From Apostichopus japonicus (taxonomy: Eukaryota > Echinodermata > Holothuroidea > Aspidochirotida > Stichopodidae): a stretch of DNA of 64,000 bases. The stretch lies in assembly GCF_037975245.1 (NCBI RefSeq), contig NC_092580.1, forward strand, positions 31,362,001 to 31,426,000, written 5' to 3'. Numbering within the stretch: position 1 is the stretch's first letter; the number at the start of each line of letters is the position of its first letter. The position numbers were made by a program, and so were the translations under genes. The notes beneath the pieces were generated by a model. That model saw nothing but the letters and a program-made list of their open reading frames with translations. It did no database searches and was not told where the DNA came from. Positions 35,488 through 46,399 of this stretch are shown here, one piece after another.

Positions 35488-36345
35488 CACTTCGCCCAAC
35501 AACCATTTCGCCCAACCTGCCTGGTCATTTCGCCCAACCAGCATAGTCATTTCGCCCAACCAGCATAATCATTTCGCCCAACCTTATTTTTACTAACATT
35601 CAGTCAGAATAATATTACTTTTTCTATTCCACTAGTTCAATTTGATGTTATTTTGGGTTGGGTTACTTCGTAATAGGTAAATAAAGTGAGGTCCGCTCGA
35701 TATCGATCGGAGTCTGAGCAGTTATTTTGGGTATAATAGGAGGATTACACTACTTTAGGCGTTTACGCATACAATGGAAGTTATATAATTATACAAACAA
35801 AGGGGAATCGGTGAGGAATAATATAACCGTTTCTATTTCACTAGTTCAATTTTTATCCCGTAACGTTAACAATTCCCGAACGTTTACTATCAAACCTAAC
35901 CCCTACAACACTGATCCATCCTCAAGATTCCTTAATATTCGGTTCGTATCCTTTAACGTTATAAATTCCCGAACGTTTCCTTACTAACCAGTTGTACAAA
36001 GTAAAGGACTTCAAGTTTCCTTAATATTCCATAATATTCGAACGTTTACTATCAAACCTAACCCCGAACACACTGATCCATCCTCGGTTCGTATCCTGTA
36101 ACGTTAACAGTTCCCGAACATTTCCTTTTGAAGTATCATATTTAATCAAGGTTGGGCGAAATGACCAGGCTGGTTGGGCGAAATGACCAGGCTGGTTGGG
36201 CGAAATGACCAGGCTGGTTGGGCGAAATGACCAGGCTGGTTGGGCGAAATGACCAGGCTGGTTGGGCGAAATGACCAGGCTGGTTGGGCGAAATGGTAAG
36301 GTTGGGCGAAATGGCAGTTGGGCGAAATGGTTGTTGGGCGAAGTG
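35488..36345. mobile_element. 858-bp element with inverted ends made of short tandem repeats
   Basis: The ends are exact 29-base inverted repeats starting CACTTCGCCCAACAACC (35488-35516 and 36317-36345). Inside each end stand tandem copies of a 22-base unit with TTGGGCGAAATGACC, about three on the left and six or seven on the right, in opposite orientations. The centre holds two copies of AACGTTTACTATCAAACCTA and CGGTTCGTATCC words. There is no transposase. GGTTCCCC occurs outside both ends (35470-35477 and 36364-36371), but not directly adjacent. Long ORFs on the minus strand here are repeat translations. Confidence 0.75.
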
Positions 36346-36349
36346 TCCT

Positions 36350-39220
36350 GCTTCCCTCCGTCCGGTTCCCCTAACTGCAACAGTTAATCTGGCAAGAAAT
36401 ATCAAAGTCTTTCCTTTCCTAACTTGATTAGGGGAGCTATAAACGACCCACATTATTCAGGGATTTTAGTATAGATTGTAAGCACCGAAAACATTGTTCA
36501 CAAATATTAATCAAAGGATAAAAAAAAAATTGCTTCATGTCCTGAAAGAGATTTATGAAATATTAGCCTTCAGCATCGTATTATAATGATGAGTGCCAAT
36601 GAGCAAAGGGTAAGAGTTTGTCATTTATAATATAATAATAACTATATCTAGTAAAAACAAGCTGTTGTATTAAGTGAACTTAAATTCAAATTGGGTTTTT
36701 TTTTTTTTTTTTTTTGTAGCTATTACTTTTAAGGCTCAGATACAAAATCAAAAGTGAAAGTTACAATAATTAACATGCCTTCTGAATAATAATAAGTACT
36801 ATGGATAACTTTTTTTTTTTTTTTAATAGTCTGTAGTGCCTTTAGATATCATTCAGTATTTCACTAGTTGGTCGTTATCACGGTCATACAGATTGCAAGC
36901 ATCATTTGTAATTCAAAACAACTGTGCAGTTCACTTGTGTCCTTCCTTATACTCCACACCGCACATGATCTAGTAGTAACAGTGTAAGTCATCGCTACGG
37001 ATATGTAATCGTATTTCCTTATTTTAGTGTGGGATTCTTGTCGTCTCGCTGTACAGCTTACACAGAAACTGCATCTAAGGTTTGGAGCAACCTTCATACT
37101 TGTCAATTTTCAATTTTGTCTTTCAAATATTGTCTTTATTATTTTTTGGTATACAAAGGTTTTCTTTTGAAAATCTCATTTCTGATATTAGGAAGTTTTT
37201 TTGCACTTATGGATATTGAGATAACATCATAGAAAGTTTGCTGGAAAATGCCTAACTTTTGTGTAGCAAAAGACAATTTGTCCGTAACCAATGATTAAAT
37301 GAATCGACTTGTAGCCGTTCACCCAAGTTCTGATATCTAGCAATAACTTATTCGGTACCTCATCGCCAAATGCTATGCAAATGGGGCAAATAGTTAAATA
37401 TGTAAGTGTTAAGGTGTATAGCAGCTTTTGTACACAGCAAGCATAGTGTTTTACAAGAGGCAAAATGTGTTGACTAAATTAAGATCTCTCTGAATATGAC
37501 AATATTTTTGATCACCAGATATTTATATGATTTTTTGCATGTAGTTTTGCTACATTCCTCTCCGTCTTTCTCAACTTTGAAATCTGTACTGCTTTAGACA
37601 CTTTTAATATTATGCAGTATTCTGTAGGCAGAGGCTACAACGTGTGTAGAGGACTGCAGATTGGTTCAATTTACTGCATAGTTTATTATATATGGTCATG
37701 AACGGGGAATAATTCAGTATCCAAATTGGTGTCGCAGTTTTGAACGTTCTAAACGCTTGTCTCGAACTATAAAATCTATCTTTTTTGAGTTTATTGTTGA
37801 GTTGTGTAGTAGCTCAGATAGTTAAACCTTCAGCATAAAACTTGTTATCAAAAGTGGCCAGCTTTTCGTGTTCAGTAAACCCGGATGGGCCTGTATCATT
37901 CTGTCTGTCTATCTGTCTGTTTGTCTGTCTGTCAGCTTACAATTGCGAAATGTGTGGTGTTTCATACATTTTCACTGAACCTCTGAATCCTCTGGTGATG
38001 ATGATTCAGTTTCATGTGTGTGTGTGTGTCATATTAAGAACAACAATGTCCATATTTATGAATCAATTTATAACTTATTAACATACTTATTAATCAAGAA
38101 ATATTACATGATGTCCCCATTTGCCATTATTTTGACTAGATTTACTGATAAGTGCGTTGGATGGAGACAATATTTGAGCAGCTTCCGGAGAACACCGTCT
38201 CCACCGTTATATAGAAATTTTTGTCATGAATTATTGATATTTGATGAATTCTGCGTAAACTACAGTATGCATGTAGATATCATTAGTTCAGCACAGACAG
38301 TCACAGTACACAACTGTGTCTTTCTGTTTAAACACCAGAGGAAGAGGCCCACTATATTTTTCTATTCCCTCCAGAATTTACGTGGGAGATATGAAGTAAT
38401 CAGATGATAATACCGTAAATATATGTCTATGCCGAAATATAAGGCTGACTATCTATGGGGGTCTTGTTATCACAACAGTGAAGGAATTGTGAAAATACAG
38501 ACAGTTAATTTCCATATAAGATCTTGCATGCTGTGTCCCTACAATTTGAGGAAAGCATAGTTTTAAAGAGAGGTCCCACTGATTTTTTTAAAAATTCTGA
38601 TAAATTAGAATTTCTAATTTAACCAAGATGATTCAAGGGAACTGCCTTAAGAAGTAGAAAACCACTGGATATTAGCATTTCTTAGGAAATTTGAAGAATC
38701 AGTGGATTTCTTATCAAGATCAAGTAGCCAGTGACATCAAAGTCGTGTATCGCAGGTTAGGTAAAACGTTTGCTGAAAAGGAGTGTTTTCCCACATCCCG
38801 CAAACTGTTCCAAACCTCTTGAGGGATTTCATTGAATAGCTTTCTGAATGAGACAATATGTCGGAGCAGTGAACGCAACAATTACTCTTTGAGGAGGACG
38901 CTGCATTAACTAAAGGTTGACGAGTCGATGGCCACTTTCACATCTATTATTAACTTTGTTTTTTATTTGAAGCCATCAATCAAAAGAGCATTGCAAAGAG
39001 AGATAATGTTCAAACAATATATTGAGGACATCGAGATTTAGGTTTCAAATGATACAAATAGGAGGTCATACGATAGGAAAGATAAATTGAATTATTGAGG
39101 AGACTTTACTAAGAAAGTTTAACAAGGAAAATTGTGGAATAGAAGTCCCCAGACAGCAAGAAAAACAGGCAAATGCATTTAAAGGAAGAAGTAAGAACTG
39201 TCAAACCAAGATAGAAAAGG
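36350..39220. other. Region of poly-T tracts and ORFs without a clear gene
   Basis: Contains poly-T tracts (about 36697, 36811), a CTGT-rich microsatellite (37898-37932) and (GT)n (38015-38027). A plus-strand ORF of 129 codons (38018-38407) starts within the GT repeat and has no splice or promoter support. One exon candidate at 37028 is listed separately. Confidence 0.3.
37028..37079 (+). CDS. Candidate exon, unassigned
   Basis: A good acceptor (TTTCCTTATTTTAG) and an AAG|GTTTGG donor bound 52 bases. Two frames are open: VGFLSSRCTAYTETASK (phase 2 in, 0 out) or WDSCRLAVQLTQKLHL (phase 1 in, 2 out). Neither starts in the phase left by the exon at 30712-30765. It could be a downstream exon of gene B only if another exon is missing. 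Confidence 0.25.
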
Positions 39221-39221
39221 A

Positions 39222-39335
39222 CATCCCATCCCACCTATCCCATCACATCTCACCCAACCCACCTGCACCCCTACCCATTCCACCCACCCCACCCATCATA
39301 TCCCACCCACTCCATCCCACCTACCCTACCACATG
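39222..39335. repeat. C-rich low-complexity tract (CCCA/CCCAC words)
   Basis: About 110 bases of CATCCCA, CCCACC and CCCATT words with almost no G. It is a simple-sequence tract that could form i-motif or G-quadruplex structures. Confidence 0.8.
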
Positions 39336-40517
39336 TTGATGAAATCAGGTAACAGTGAAACTAGAAAAATAATTGAAATAGAAGACAGGAAATGTTAGGA
39401 ATACTTAGATACTGTAACAAGAGAGCCTTTGTACAACAAATAAAGTTGTTTGTACAGACTTGAGACGGTTACTCAAAGTGTTCCAGATCTTGGGAGCTTA
39501 GTTAATGATATATATTTAAAAGAATAACACCAATTACATTAATACCCCACTGATATTAATCAAGACACTCACCTCTTTAATTAGTGATAAAAAGAATGAT
39601 CTTTTGTTTTAAGTTTTAATGTCTTTTTCTCTAGAGGTGGGAGGCCACTTTTGGTCAGATTTTGAAAGAACCCATTTGAGCTTCTTGCAGACAAGTGTTC
39701 TTTAAAGCATCCATCAGTATACATTCCATGCATGTATTTACAGTAGGTATTTGGTTTTAAGCTAGACAGCAATCATGGGCTGCTGATTTCATGGAAATAC
39801 GTGTGTTTGTCTTCTATATATAGCATAGCCAGCTGTGCCCTCTGTGCAGGCTATGGAAGTGGTTGTGCGTTCTCTCTTCCATTAGAATTGTACGCTGACT
39901 ACAGATATTTTCCACCATATTTTATCACCGGTTGGTGTCATCAAAATCTCAACACAATGTGTCCTTTCCCTGTCCAACATTCACATGACCTGCAATTGAT
40001 GTTTTAAAGAGGTCGTGTGACGTAGTGTTAGAGTCTATACAATAAAACTGAAAGTGCATTGAACGGGGTAGATGCAACTCAAGAACTTTGAAGCCAGTCC
40101 TGCAGGATAGAAAGTAATTGGAGTATATATTGTATAATTATTCTGTGTTTAGGGGGTGGGGGAGGGGGAAGGGGGTTCATTTACTTAACAAACACAATGG
40201 TGGATTTTACTGAGCAACATGGATATGGTTTCTTCATGGACAAGTCTCCCAACATAGTTTTCAAGAAAGTGATGTTCAAGTGTGGTGTCACCATGTTCTT
40301 TCCCCTCTCCTCTCCTCCCCTCCCCTCCACTCTCCCCAACCCATTCCCCTCTCTGCATCACCTCCTGAATCTCAAACCTGTGTCTGGGTGGTTCGTGAGG
40401 ATTCAGTTTTTGGTGGATGATCTTTCATGAGCTTTGTTTGATTACCAAAGCCCAAACAATATACCACGGTAGCTTTTAAAGTGTTAATTGTGTGTCTTAA
40501 TTTTCCTTCCTTCCTCA

Positions 40518-40567
40518 CTTACCTGTCTCCCCACAACCTAAGCACTCTCATTCTACCGTGTCTAGAA
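40518..40567 (-). repeat. 50-bp dispersed repeat, copy 1
   Basis: Nearly identical to 43323-43372 (about four differences). Read on the minus strand it ends TGTGGGGAGACAG|GTAAGT, a perfect donor-like site. Upstream of it lies CTTCC-rich DNA. Confidence 0.8.
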
Positions 40568-40718
40568 CAGGATTATCAACAGTTCTGTTCTATGGAGTGT
40601 TTGATGAGTTTTGACAGACCCAGGGTACAAAACAAATATAGTTCACAGAGATTATCTCCCTTGTCTGCAAAATGTTTGTTCAGAATGATATCATGATTGT
40701 ACCTAACAATTTCTACAG

Positions 40719-40785
40719 AGGTTTGTCAGGATTTTGAGAGCGATAAAGGAAGTTCAATAAATACTGGAAGTTCATTTTTAATCAG
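40719..40785 (+). CDS. Candidate exon, unassigned
   Basis: A TTTCTACAG acceptor and a CAG|GTACGT donor, the latter strong, bound 67 bases. One frame is open: VCQDFESDKGSSINTGSSFL, phase 1 in and 2 out. Ser-rich and acidic, the peptide would suit the style of gene B, but no phase-matched link to the exon at 30712-30765 was found. Splitting into the exon at 42648 is possible in phase. Confidence 0.35.
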
Positions 40786-42647
40786 GTACGTGAGATGGAG
40801 GAGCAGTTTCTACGGCGATAATTCTCAGAAAAAATATATTCAGGAAATTGATGGGAAAGGACCACTTCAGGGTACAAACTGTACGTCCTGATGATGGTAA
40901 TAACACTAGGAGTGTGGAATGTCGTGTGTGTTATATGCTAGCTAGGCACGAAATGTTTACATTAGTTTTATTAGAGGCACTATCTTGCTCAGTTTTGGTA
41001 ATGTTTATACATCTAATCAATGGAAGGTGAGTAGTAAGGTAGCAGAGTTGTATATTGATAGAAATCAAGATATTAACGAAGTGAATCCCTTCACTCTGCA
41101 ATTGGATACTAACTTCAATGGGTTTCTAAAGAGTTTCATTTGAAATAATGAAATTTGGCTTGCACATTTCTTACAAGTTATATTTGTCAGTCCATATTGT
41201 TACTAATAGTAACATTTGATTTCATTTTCATAAAAAAAAATCCCACAACAATATGTTCAATATGTATAATTGATCAAATTAAATATACAGCATGCATAGT
41301 TGTGAATGCAACCCCCCCCCCCCAAAAAAAAAAACCAAAGGGAAAACAAAAGAATTGGTCCTTGATCAGTAATATTATTATGATCATTTTCCAGTCTATC
41401 TGTCTATGCTAATATTAGATGAATAGTAGCAGTTTCCTGGTTTAATGGATTGACCCAAGCGCTGAAGTAGTACTATTCAATTAATAACAGCTCACTTCTC
41501 TGCATTCCCAGCACTTACATATAATCTGTGTCACATTGTTCTCTACTGCATGTTCCTCATGTGGGTCACGTAATTTCCACTTTATCAGTACAATCTTTGA
41601 TAATTATTACTTTATTTCTATGTATACTCATTTCATTTTTCTTCTTTGTTCACAACTATTTAAACATATATATGTGGCTTAGTAAGAAACATTTCACTCC
41701 CTCAAGAGACAGTCCCTTGGAAAAACTGGTAAATCATTAATCGTTAGTATCCTATTGTCTTATACCGGTTTTATTTGTCTTGAGATTAATACGTGCAAAA
41801 CAAAAGGTAGTTATCTGTCATCAGAGTTCAAAGTGTATTTCTCTCAATAGCTGTGTAAATAATGTTGAACATGGGTGTGCCAATTATGGATGTGAATCTC
41901 GCAATCCCTCTCTGGAAATTAGAAATCCATCTTAAAACTTACGTATGAAGGAAATGACGTACCGAGATCTCCGTAGTTACGTTAAACTGATCACTTCATT
42001 CACACCTCAAAAGTAAACTTTAGGTAGTCTGGTCTGTACATGTATGTGAAAATTGAATGTTTATCCCAGGAATTTGATGATATGAAAAGCATTTTCAACA
42101 TGATGTACATTTTTCAATTCTAGATCTAGTTAAAATAAATTGGGCCCCCCCCTTTTTTTGTGGTCTTGACCATAGAATTTAGATACTTAAAACTCATATT
42201 TTTTAAATTAATATATAAATGGAGGGCTCAAACCATTTTGCTTATAAAATGTTAAAAATCAACTAATTGCTGTAAAGCTAAAAATAATGTGAAACAAATT
42301 GTTGGCATTAGTATTCATAAATTTGATATTTTTTCTTATTTTTTGTTTCTTATGATATTACATCCTTGCAATTTTGTCAACAAATAAAAAATGGTAGGCT
42401 ACTTATAGCCCAGATGAGATGAATCTAGTGTTAACAGGCTCCAGTTATTATGGTTGGTAAATTGGTAATGTTTCTCTGATTCTCCTCAAAGACATGACTT
42501 TGAACAATAGCTGACCTGGTCTGGTAATAGAATCTTTCAAGGCTGATTTAAACAATATCCTCAAGTTCCTGTTTTGAAGAGGCAACTAATTTTGCCATCA
42601 ATCTTCACTTGCAAACATCAGCTGTCAAACGGTTTCTCTCCTTACAG

Positions 42648-42708
42648 AGAGAAACCTTTTAACACCCTCGAGAAAACATACTGTACAGGATGGATGCGGT
42701 GAAAGTTG
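42648..42708 (+). CDS. Candidate exon, unassigned
   Basis: A strong acceptor (TTTCTCTCCTTACAG) and a TTG|GTAGGT donor bound 61 bases. Entered from the exon at 40719-40785 it reads EKPFNTLEKTYCTGWMR and reaches a TGA at 42700-42702, which would make it terminal. In the other open frame (RNLLTPSRKHTVQDGCGES) it passes through to the donor and could join the candidate at 43240. The good splice sites argue for a real exon, but its frame is undecided. Confidence 0.35.
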
Positions 42709-43239
42709 GTAGGTGGGCCTTAATAGTCACAATTCATTCCATAATTATGGCACTTAAAATTAAATAAGATTCAGATGAAAGAGATATATATGTGATGAAA
42801 ATACAGTTAGTTAGCTTAGGTGAGAAGTTGGATTGGAGGTTATAAAATGATTCTTTTTTATTTTTCTCTCTAAATTGGCGAACAAAATTTTATCTCCTAA
42901 GTTTTTTTTTGAATCAGACATTAAACTTGGGGCTAGAAGAACTGTGATTGGCCAACAGTCATGCAAAGTAGTTTTAGAAGATTTGAAATCGTTAGAAATG
43001 TTGATTGTTTGAATCTCGATTAAATGGTTTAATTAATTAAGCGTGTAGATTCGTTAACTCTGAAACTGTACCAATGCAATTTAATTTGTCCATAAGCAAG
43101 ATATCGCTTCTCACAAGTGGTGTTGTTGTCTGTACTGACATCTTTGGTAAATTCACTCTGCACTTAAAATCTGAAAAAGAAAAGAAAAACAAAGCATCTA
43201 TTTTCCAGCCTTGTTGATTTCTTGATTGATTACATCCAG

Positions 43240-43281
43240 GAAATCAAGGAAAAGATCAAGGAAATTAGGACAACAGTGTGA
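43240..43281 (+). CDS. Candidate exon, unassigned
   Basis: An acceptor after GATTGATTACATCCAG opens either EIKEKIKEIRTTV followed by TGA, or, one base later, KSRKRSRKLGQQCESCSY running on to about 43292. The second frame is in phase with the open frame of 42648-42708. It contains one CxxC pair, too little to name a zinc finger. A dispersed repeat begins 30 bases downstream, which weakens the case. Confidence 0.2.
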   Translation, partial: EIKEKIKEIRTTV

Positions 43282-43322
43282 GAGCTGTTCATACAGTATG
43301 AGCATAATTACTTCGCCCCTCG

Positions 43323-43372
43323 CTTACCTGTCTCCCCACAACCTTAGCACTCTCATTCTACCGCGCCTAGAA
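43323..43372 (-). repeat. 50-bp dispersed repeat, copy 2
   Basis: Second copy of the sequence at 40518-40567, also ending in TGTGGGGAGACAG|GTAAGC on the minus strand. A related 19-base word occurs on the plus strand at 33343-33361 with one mismatch. Confidence 0.8.
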
Positions 43373-43833
43373 TGTCCTGGTAACCTTTTAACACTGCACC
43401 CTCTATGGCCGGCTCCTCCGGTCACTGCCCTTCCTTCTCATTCTACCAACCAAAGTGTCTAGATCGCTATTTTCGAGCGGATTTTTTCGGAGTTTTGGAC
43501 TATTCAACAGAACTCCCCTGGAAGTATGTTTATAATAAGCATCAATGTACATGTATATTAGCATAAGAGCTTTGCTATATTTTCTCATCATCGTGTTTAA
43601 CCAGGATAATTATGTTTAGTATGCTTTTATCAAACAATAAAAATGAAAAGGATTTGTGTTAGAGTTTGAAGTGTTTCTCATCAGTATGTCTTACCAGGCT
43701 ACTGGTTACTTCAGGACCGTCATCGTGTCATGTAGCTAAGATTTACATTGCACTGTGAGGACAGTAACTAAATAACGATTGTATACAACTAGTAACACAT
43801 GACTAGTACAGGTAAGGTGAATGATAGATAGTG

Positions 43834-43877
43834 CGGGGGGGGGAACTGATCAGATGTAAGGTCACTCGCCCCCCCCA
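43834..43877. other. G-run/C-run inverted pair
   Basis: GCGGGGGGGGGG (from 43834) and CGCCCCCCCC (to 43876) can pair around a loop of about 20-25 bases. Confidence 0.6.
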
Positions 43878-43899
43878 AGTACCTCACAGGTGTGTCGGA

Positions 43900-44630
43900 G
43901 GAGGCTGCAGGCATCCCCCTGAGCCTCCACCAGCCTCTCCGTGCTATTATGAACAGCTGAACAAACTTAACTCAAGGCGTGAACAAACTTAAGGCATCCT
44001 AAGTTGCTAACGTTTCTAAACAAACATCTCCCATGTCAGTGAAAACTAACACCACTTGTCCTAACAATTGGGGTCACCCTTGTTTACAAGCTTGGAATTT
44101 CCAAATTCGTAAACACACCATGTATGCAGGAGGATGGCACAAGTTAGCAAAAGTTATACCTGTCATTACACAAGGGAACAATACATCAGCTACAGTAAAC
44201 ACATCCCTACCACATAGTAGGGTGAAAAAACTGACAAAAAGCACTTTATGATCAAATTTGAACCACTTTTTTTAATATAACCTTAACTACTGTAATAGAA
44301 TGATGAAATGCCAAAATCATAAACCACATTGTCATTTTCTACATATAACTAGTGAGTGGTCTTGTAGGGATCGACCCAACCTTCTTCCAAACCGGTTTAC
44401 GCCGGATGTTTTCCTTTGTGTAAATAACCAGGGTTTCCAAGTGGTTTCTTCAAAGAAGTAGGACAGAGAGAACGAGATTAGGGAGAAGTAACGGAGAGGA
44501 AGATATTTTGTTTGATCTCTGAAGTTTCCATCATCATCATCATCTTCATTTAAACTCTTCTATACACATATCGCTTTTCAGTTTATTTAATGTTATTTGT
44601 GTTTTCACTGTTGCCAAGGTTACAGCATAT
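43900..44630. other. No gene recognised
   Basis: AT-rich DNA with one plus-strand ORF of 72 codons (44033-44251) lacking splice or promoter support. Confidence 0.3.
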
Positions 44631-44634
44631 TTAC

Positions 44635-44670
44635 TTCTGTGTTTGCATGGTGTGAAAGCCATCCCAGCGA
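44635..44670 (-). CDS. Candidate exon 2 of the minus-strand gene starting at 49650 (gene C)
   Basis: On the minus strand ATCGTTTTTGTCAG is a good acceptor. The exon begins with one base that completes the split codon of the first exon, reads RWDGFHTMQTQ and ends two bases into a codon before GTAAAT. The phase fit and the good acceptor are the only support. The intron would be about 5 kb. Confidence 0.25.
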
Positions 44671-44931
44671 CTGACAAAAACGATGACGTAGGTAACGAAA
44701 TGAGCAGCTTCAATTCTGTACCTCCATCCACAGTTGTAATATATGCCATGTAATTTCACAGAAATTAACTTCAGGTCACATCGATAATGTTTGCCTTTAC
44801 TTTGAAGCAGTTTAATACACCAAAAGGCAAACTTAAGTGGTCATTGCAATTCCCACTGGGGAAACATGGAGGGCATATCATTGTGTGTAAGGTATACTGC
44901 TTCTAGGCAGCAACTTTTTTTAAGTCATGCC

Positions 44932-45375
44932 TTACTTGAGAATTGATTTGGGAATCAAAGTAACAGATTTAGTCAATACCATCTGGTTGCCATGGAGACA
45001 GAAGAAAATAATAACCTGGCGGTTCTTCAATTTGATAAACAATGATCTTCTGTTATTACCATTATGAACTTGATATGGACTCATTGTAAGCTTGCGAGCA
45101 GGACTCCAGATGTCACGTGTACGGGGCATTTTTTTTCTTTGATCATCATTATTACAACTGGTGCGTGTAATTGTGGGCAAACTTAATGGGAACCTTCCTG
45201 TTTTGTCAGTAGACGACGAATATTTTAATTTCTCACGATTCAACTGTTGTCTCTGGCATACTGGATCTTGGTCATTACGATTAATAAACACGACTAAAAA
45301 AGCAATTTCCTCTCCGCACAGACACGTGTGTAATCCAAGTGCAAAATCATTCGAGTATTGACCATTACGATGCAT
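44932..45375 (-). CDS. Hypothetical ORF, 147 codons
   Basis: The longest ATG-initiated, non-repetitive open frame in the window. It starts MHRNGQYSNDFALGLHTC, is rich in Asn, Arg and Lys and has a hydrophobic patch (IAFLVVFI) at about residues 24-31. A frame of this length is uncommon but not impossible by chance in DNA of this base composition. No domain was recognised, and no promoter or polyadenylation signal is clear. It could include an exon of a minus-strand gene. Confidence 0.25.
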   Translation of the reverse strand: MHRNGQYSNDFALGLHTCLCGEEIAFLVVFINRNDQDPVCQRQQLNREKLKYSSSTDKTGRFPLSLPTITRTSCNNDDQRKKMPRTRDIWSPARKLTMSPYQVHNGNNRRSLFIKLKNRQVIIFFCLHGNQMVLTKSVTLIPKSILK

Positions 45376-45582
45376 CTGGTGGTAGTTGAAGTAACTTTGA
45401 ACAATGTTTCAAACCCGGGAACCAATAAATGCTGGTGATTGATCCGTCTTTTATACTTGGGAGGATCCTACTTGGTAAAGTTTTTCGTGTCCTAATTTTA
45501 CACAAAGAATGTCATAAAAGTTCCAGGACCCTTTTGGAAATGGAATGACTAGATGTGTAACTCCTGACCCAAAGACAAACAC

Positions 45583-46345
45583 ATACTATGCAGACATGCA
45601 TTGTAAATGAATACTATGCAGACACACATTGTAAATGATTACTGTGCAGACACACATTGTAAATGAATACTACGCAGACATGCATTGTAAATGATTACTA
45701 TGCAGACACGCATGGTAAATGATTACTATGCAGACACATATTGTAAATGAATACTACACATATATACACATTGTTAATGAATACTACACATATACTGTAC
45801 ACATTGTTAATGAATACTACACATATACACATTGTTAATAAATACTACACATATGCACACAGTTAATGAATACTACACAGAAACACATTGTAAATGAATA
45901 CTACACATACACACAGTAAATGAATACTACACAGACTCGCATTGTAAATGAATACTACACAGACACATAGTAAAGGAATACTACACAGACTCGCATTGTA
46001 AATGAATACTATACAGACACATAGTAAATGAATACTACACAGACTCGCATTGTAAATGAGTACTACACAGACACATAGTAAAGGAATACTACGCAGAAAC
46101 ACATTGTAAATGATTACTATGCAGAAACACATTGTAAATGAATACTACGCAGAAACACATTGTAAATGAATACTACACAGACACATAGTAAAGGAATACT
46201 ACGCAGAAACACATTGTAAATGATTCCTACACATACACACAGTAAATGAATTCTACACAGACTCGCATTGTAAATGAATACTACACAGACACAGTAAAGG
46301 AATACTACGCAGAAACACATTTTAAATGAATACTTAGCAGACACA
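45583..46345. repeat. Minisatellite of 26-30 bp, about 27 copies
   Basis: Units resemble AATGAATACTACACAGACAC followed by ACATTGTAA. Subtypes alternate (ACGCAGAAACACATTGTAA, ACAGACTCGCATTGTAA, ACAGACACATAGTAA), suggesting higher-order structure, especially at 45950-46320. ORFs on the minus strand encode repeated LLCVCVVFIYN-like peptides and are artefacts of the repeat. Confidence 0.92.
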
Positions 46346-46399
46346 CACTGATCATCAGGAAAATTAAAGGCTGGGCCGGCCACACCATATTCAAAGTTA

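Noticed and set aside
36021-36453. Minus-strand ORFs with repeated FRPTSLVISPNQPG-like peptides
   Set aside because: They translate the 22-bp tandem units of the 858-bp element. The units keep the frame open without evidence of a gene.
38018-38407. Plus-strand ORF of 129 codons
   Set aside because: It starts inside a (GT)n repeat, has no plausible start context, no splice support and no recognisable domain.
43240-43292. A CxxC pair suggesting a CDCA7-type zinc finger for gene B
   Set aside because: Only one Cys pair is visible, the remaining cysteines of that domain were not found downstream, and a dispersed repeat follows.
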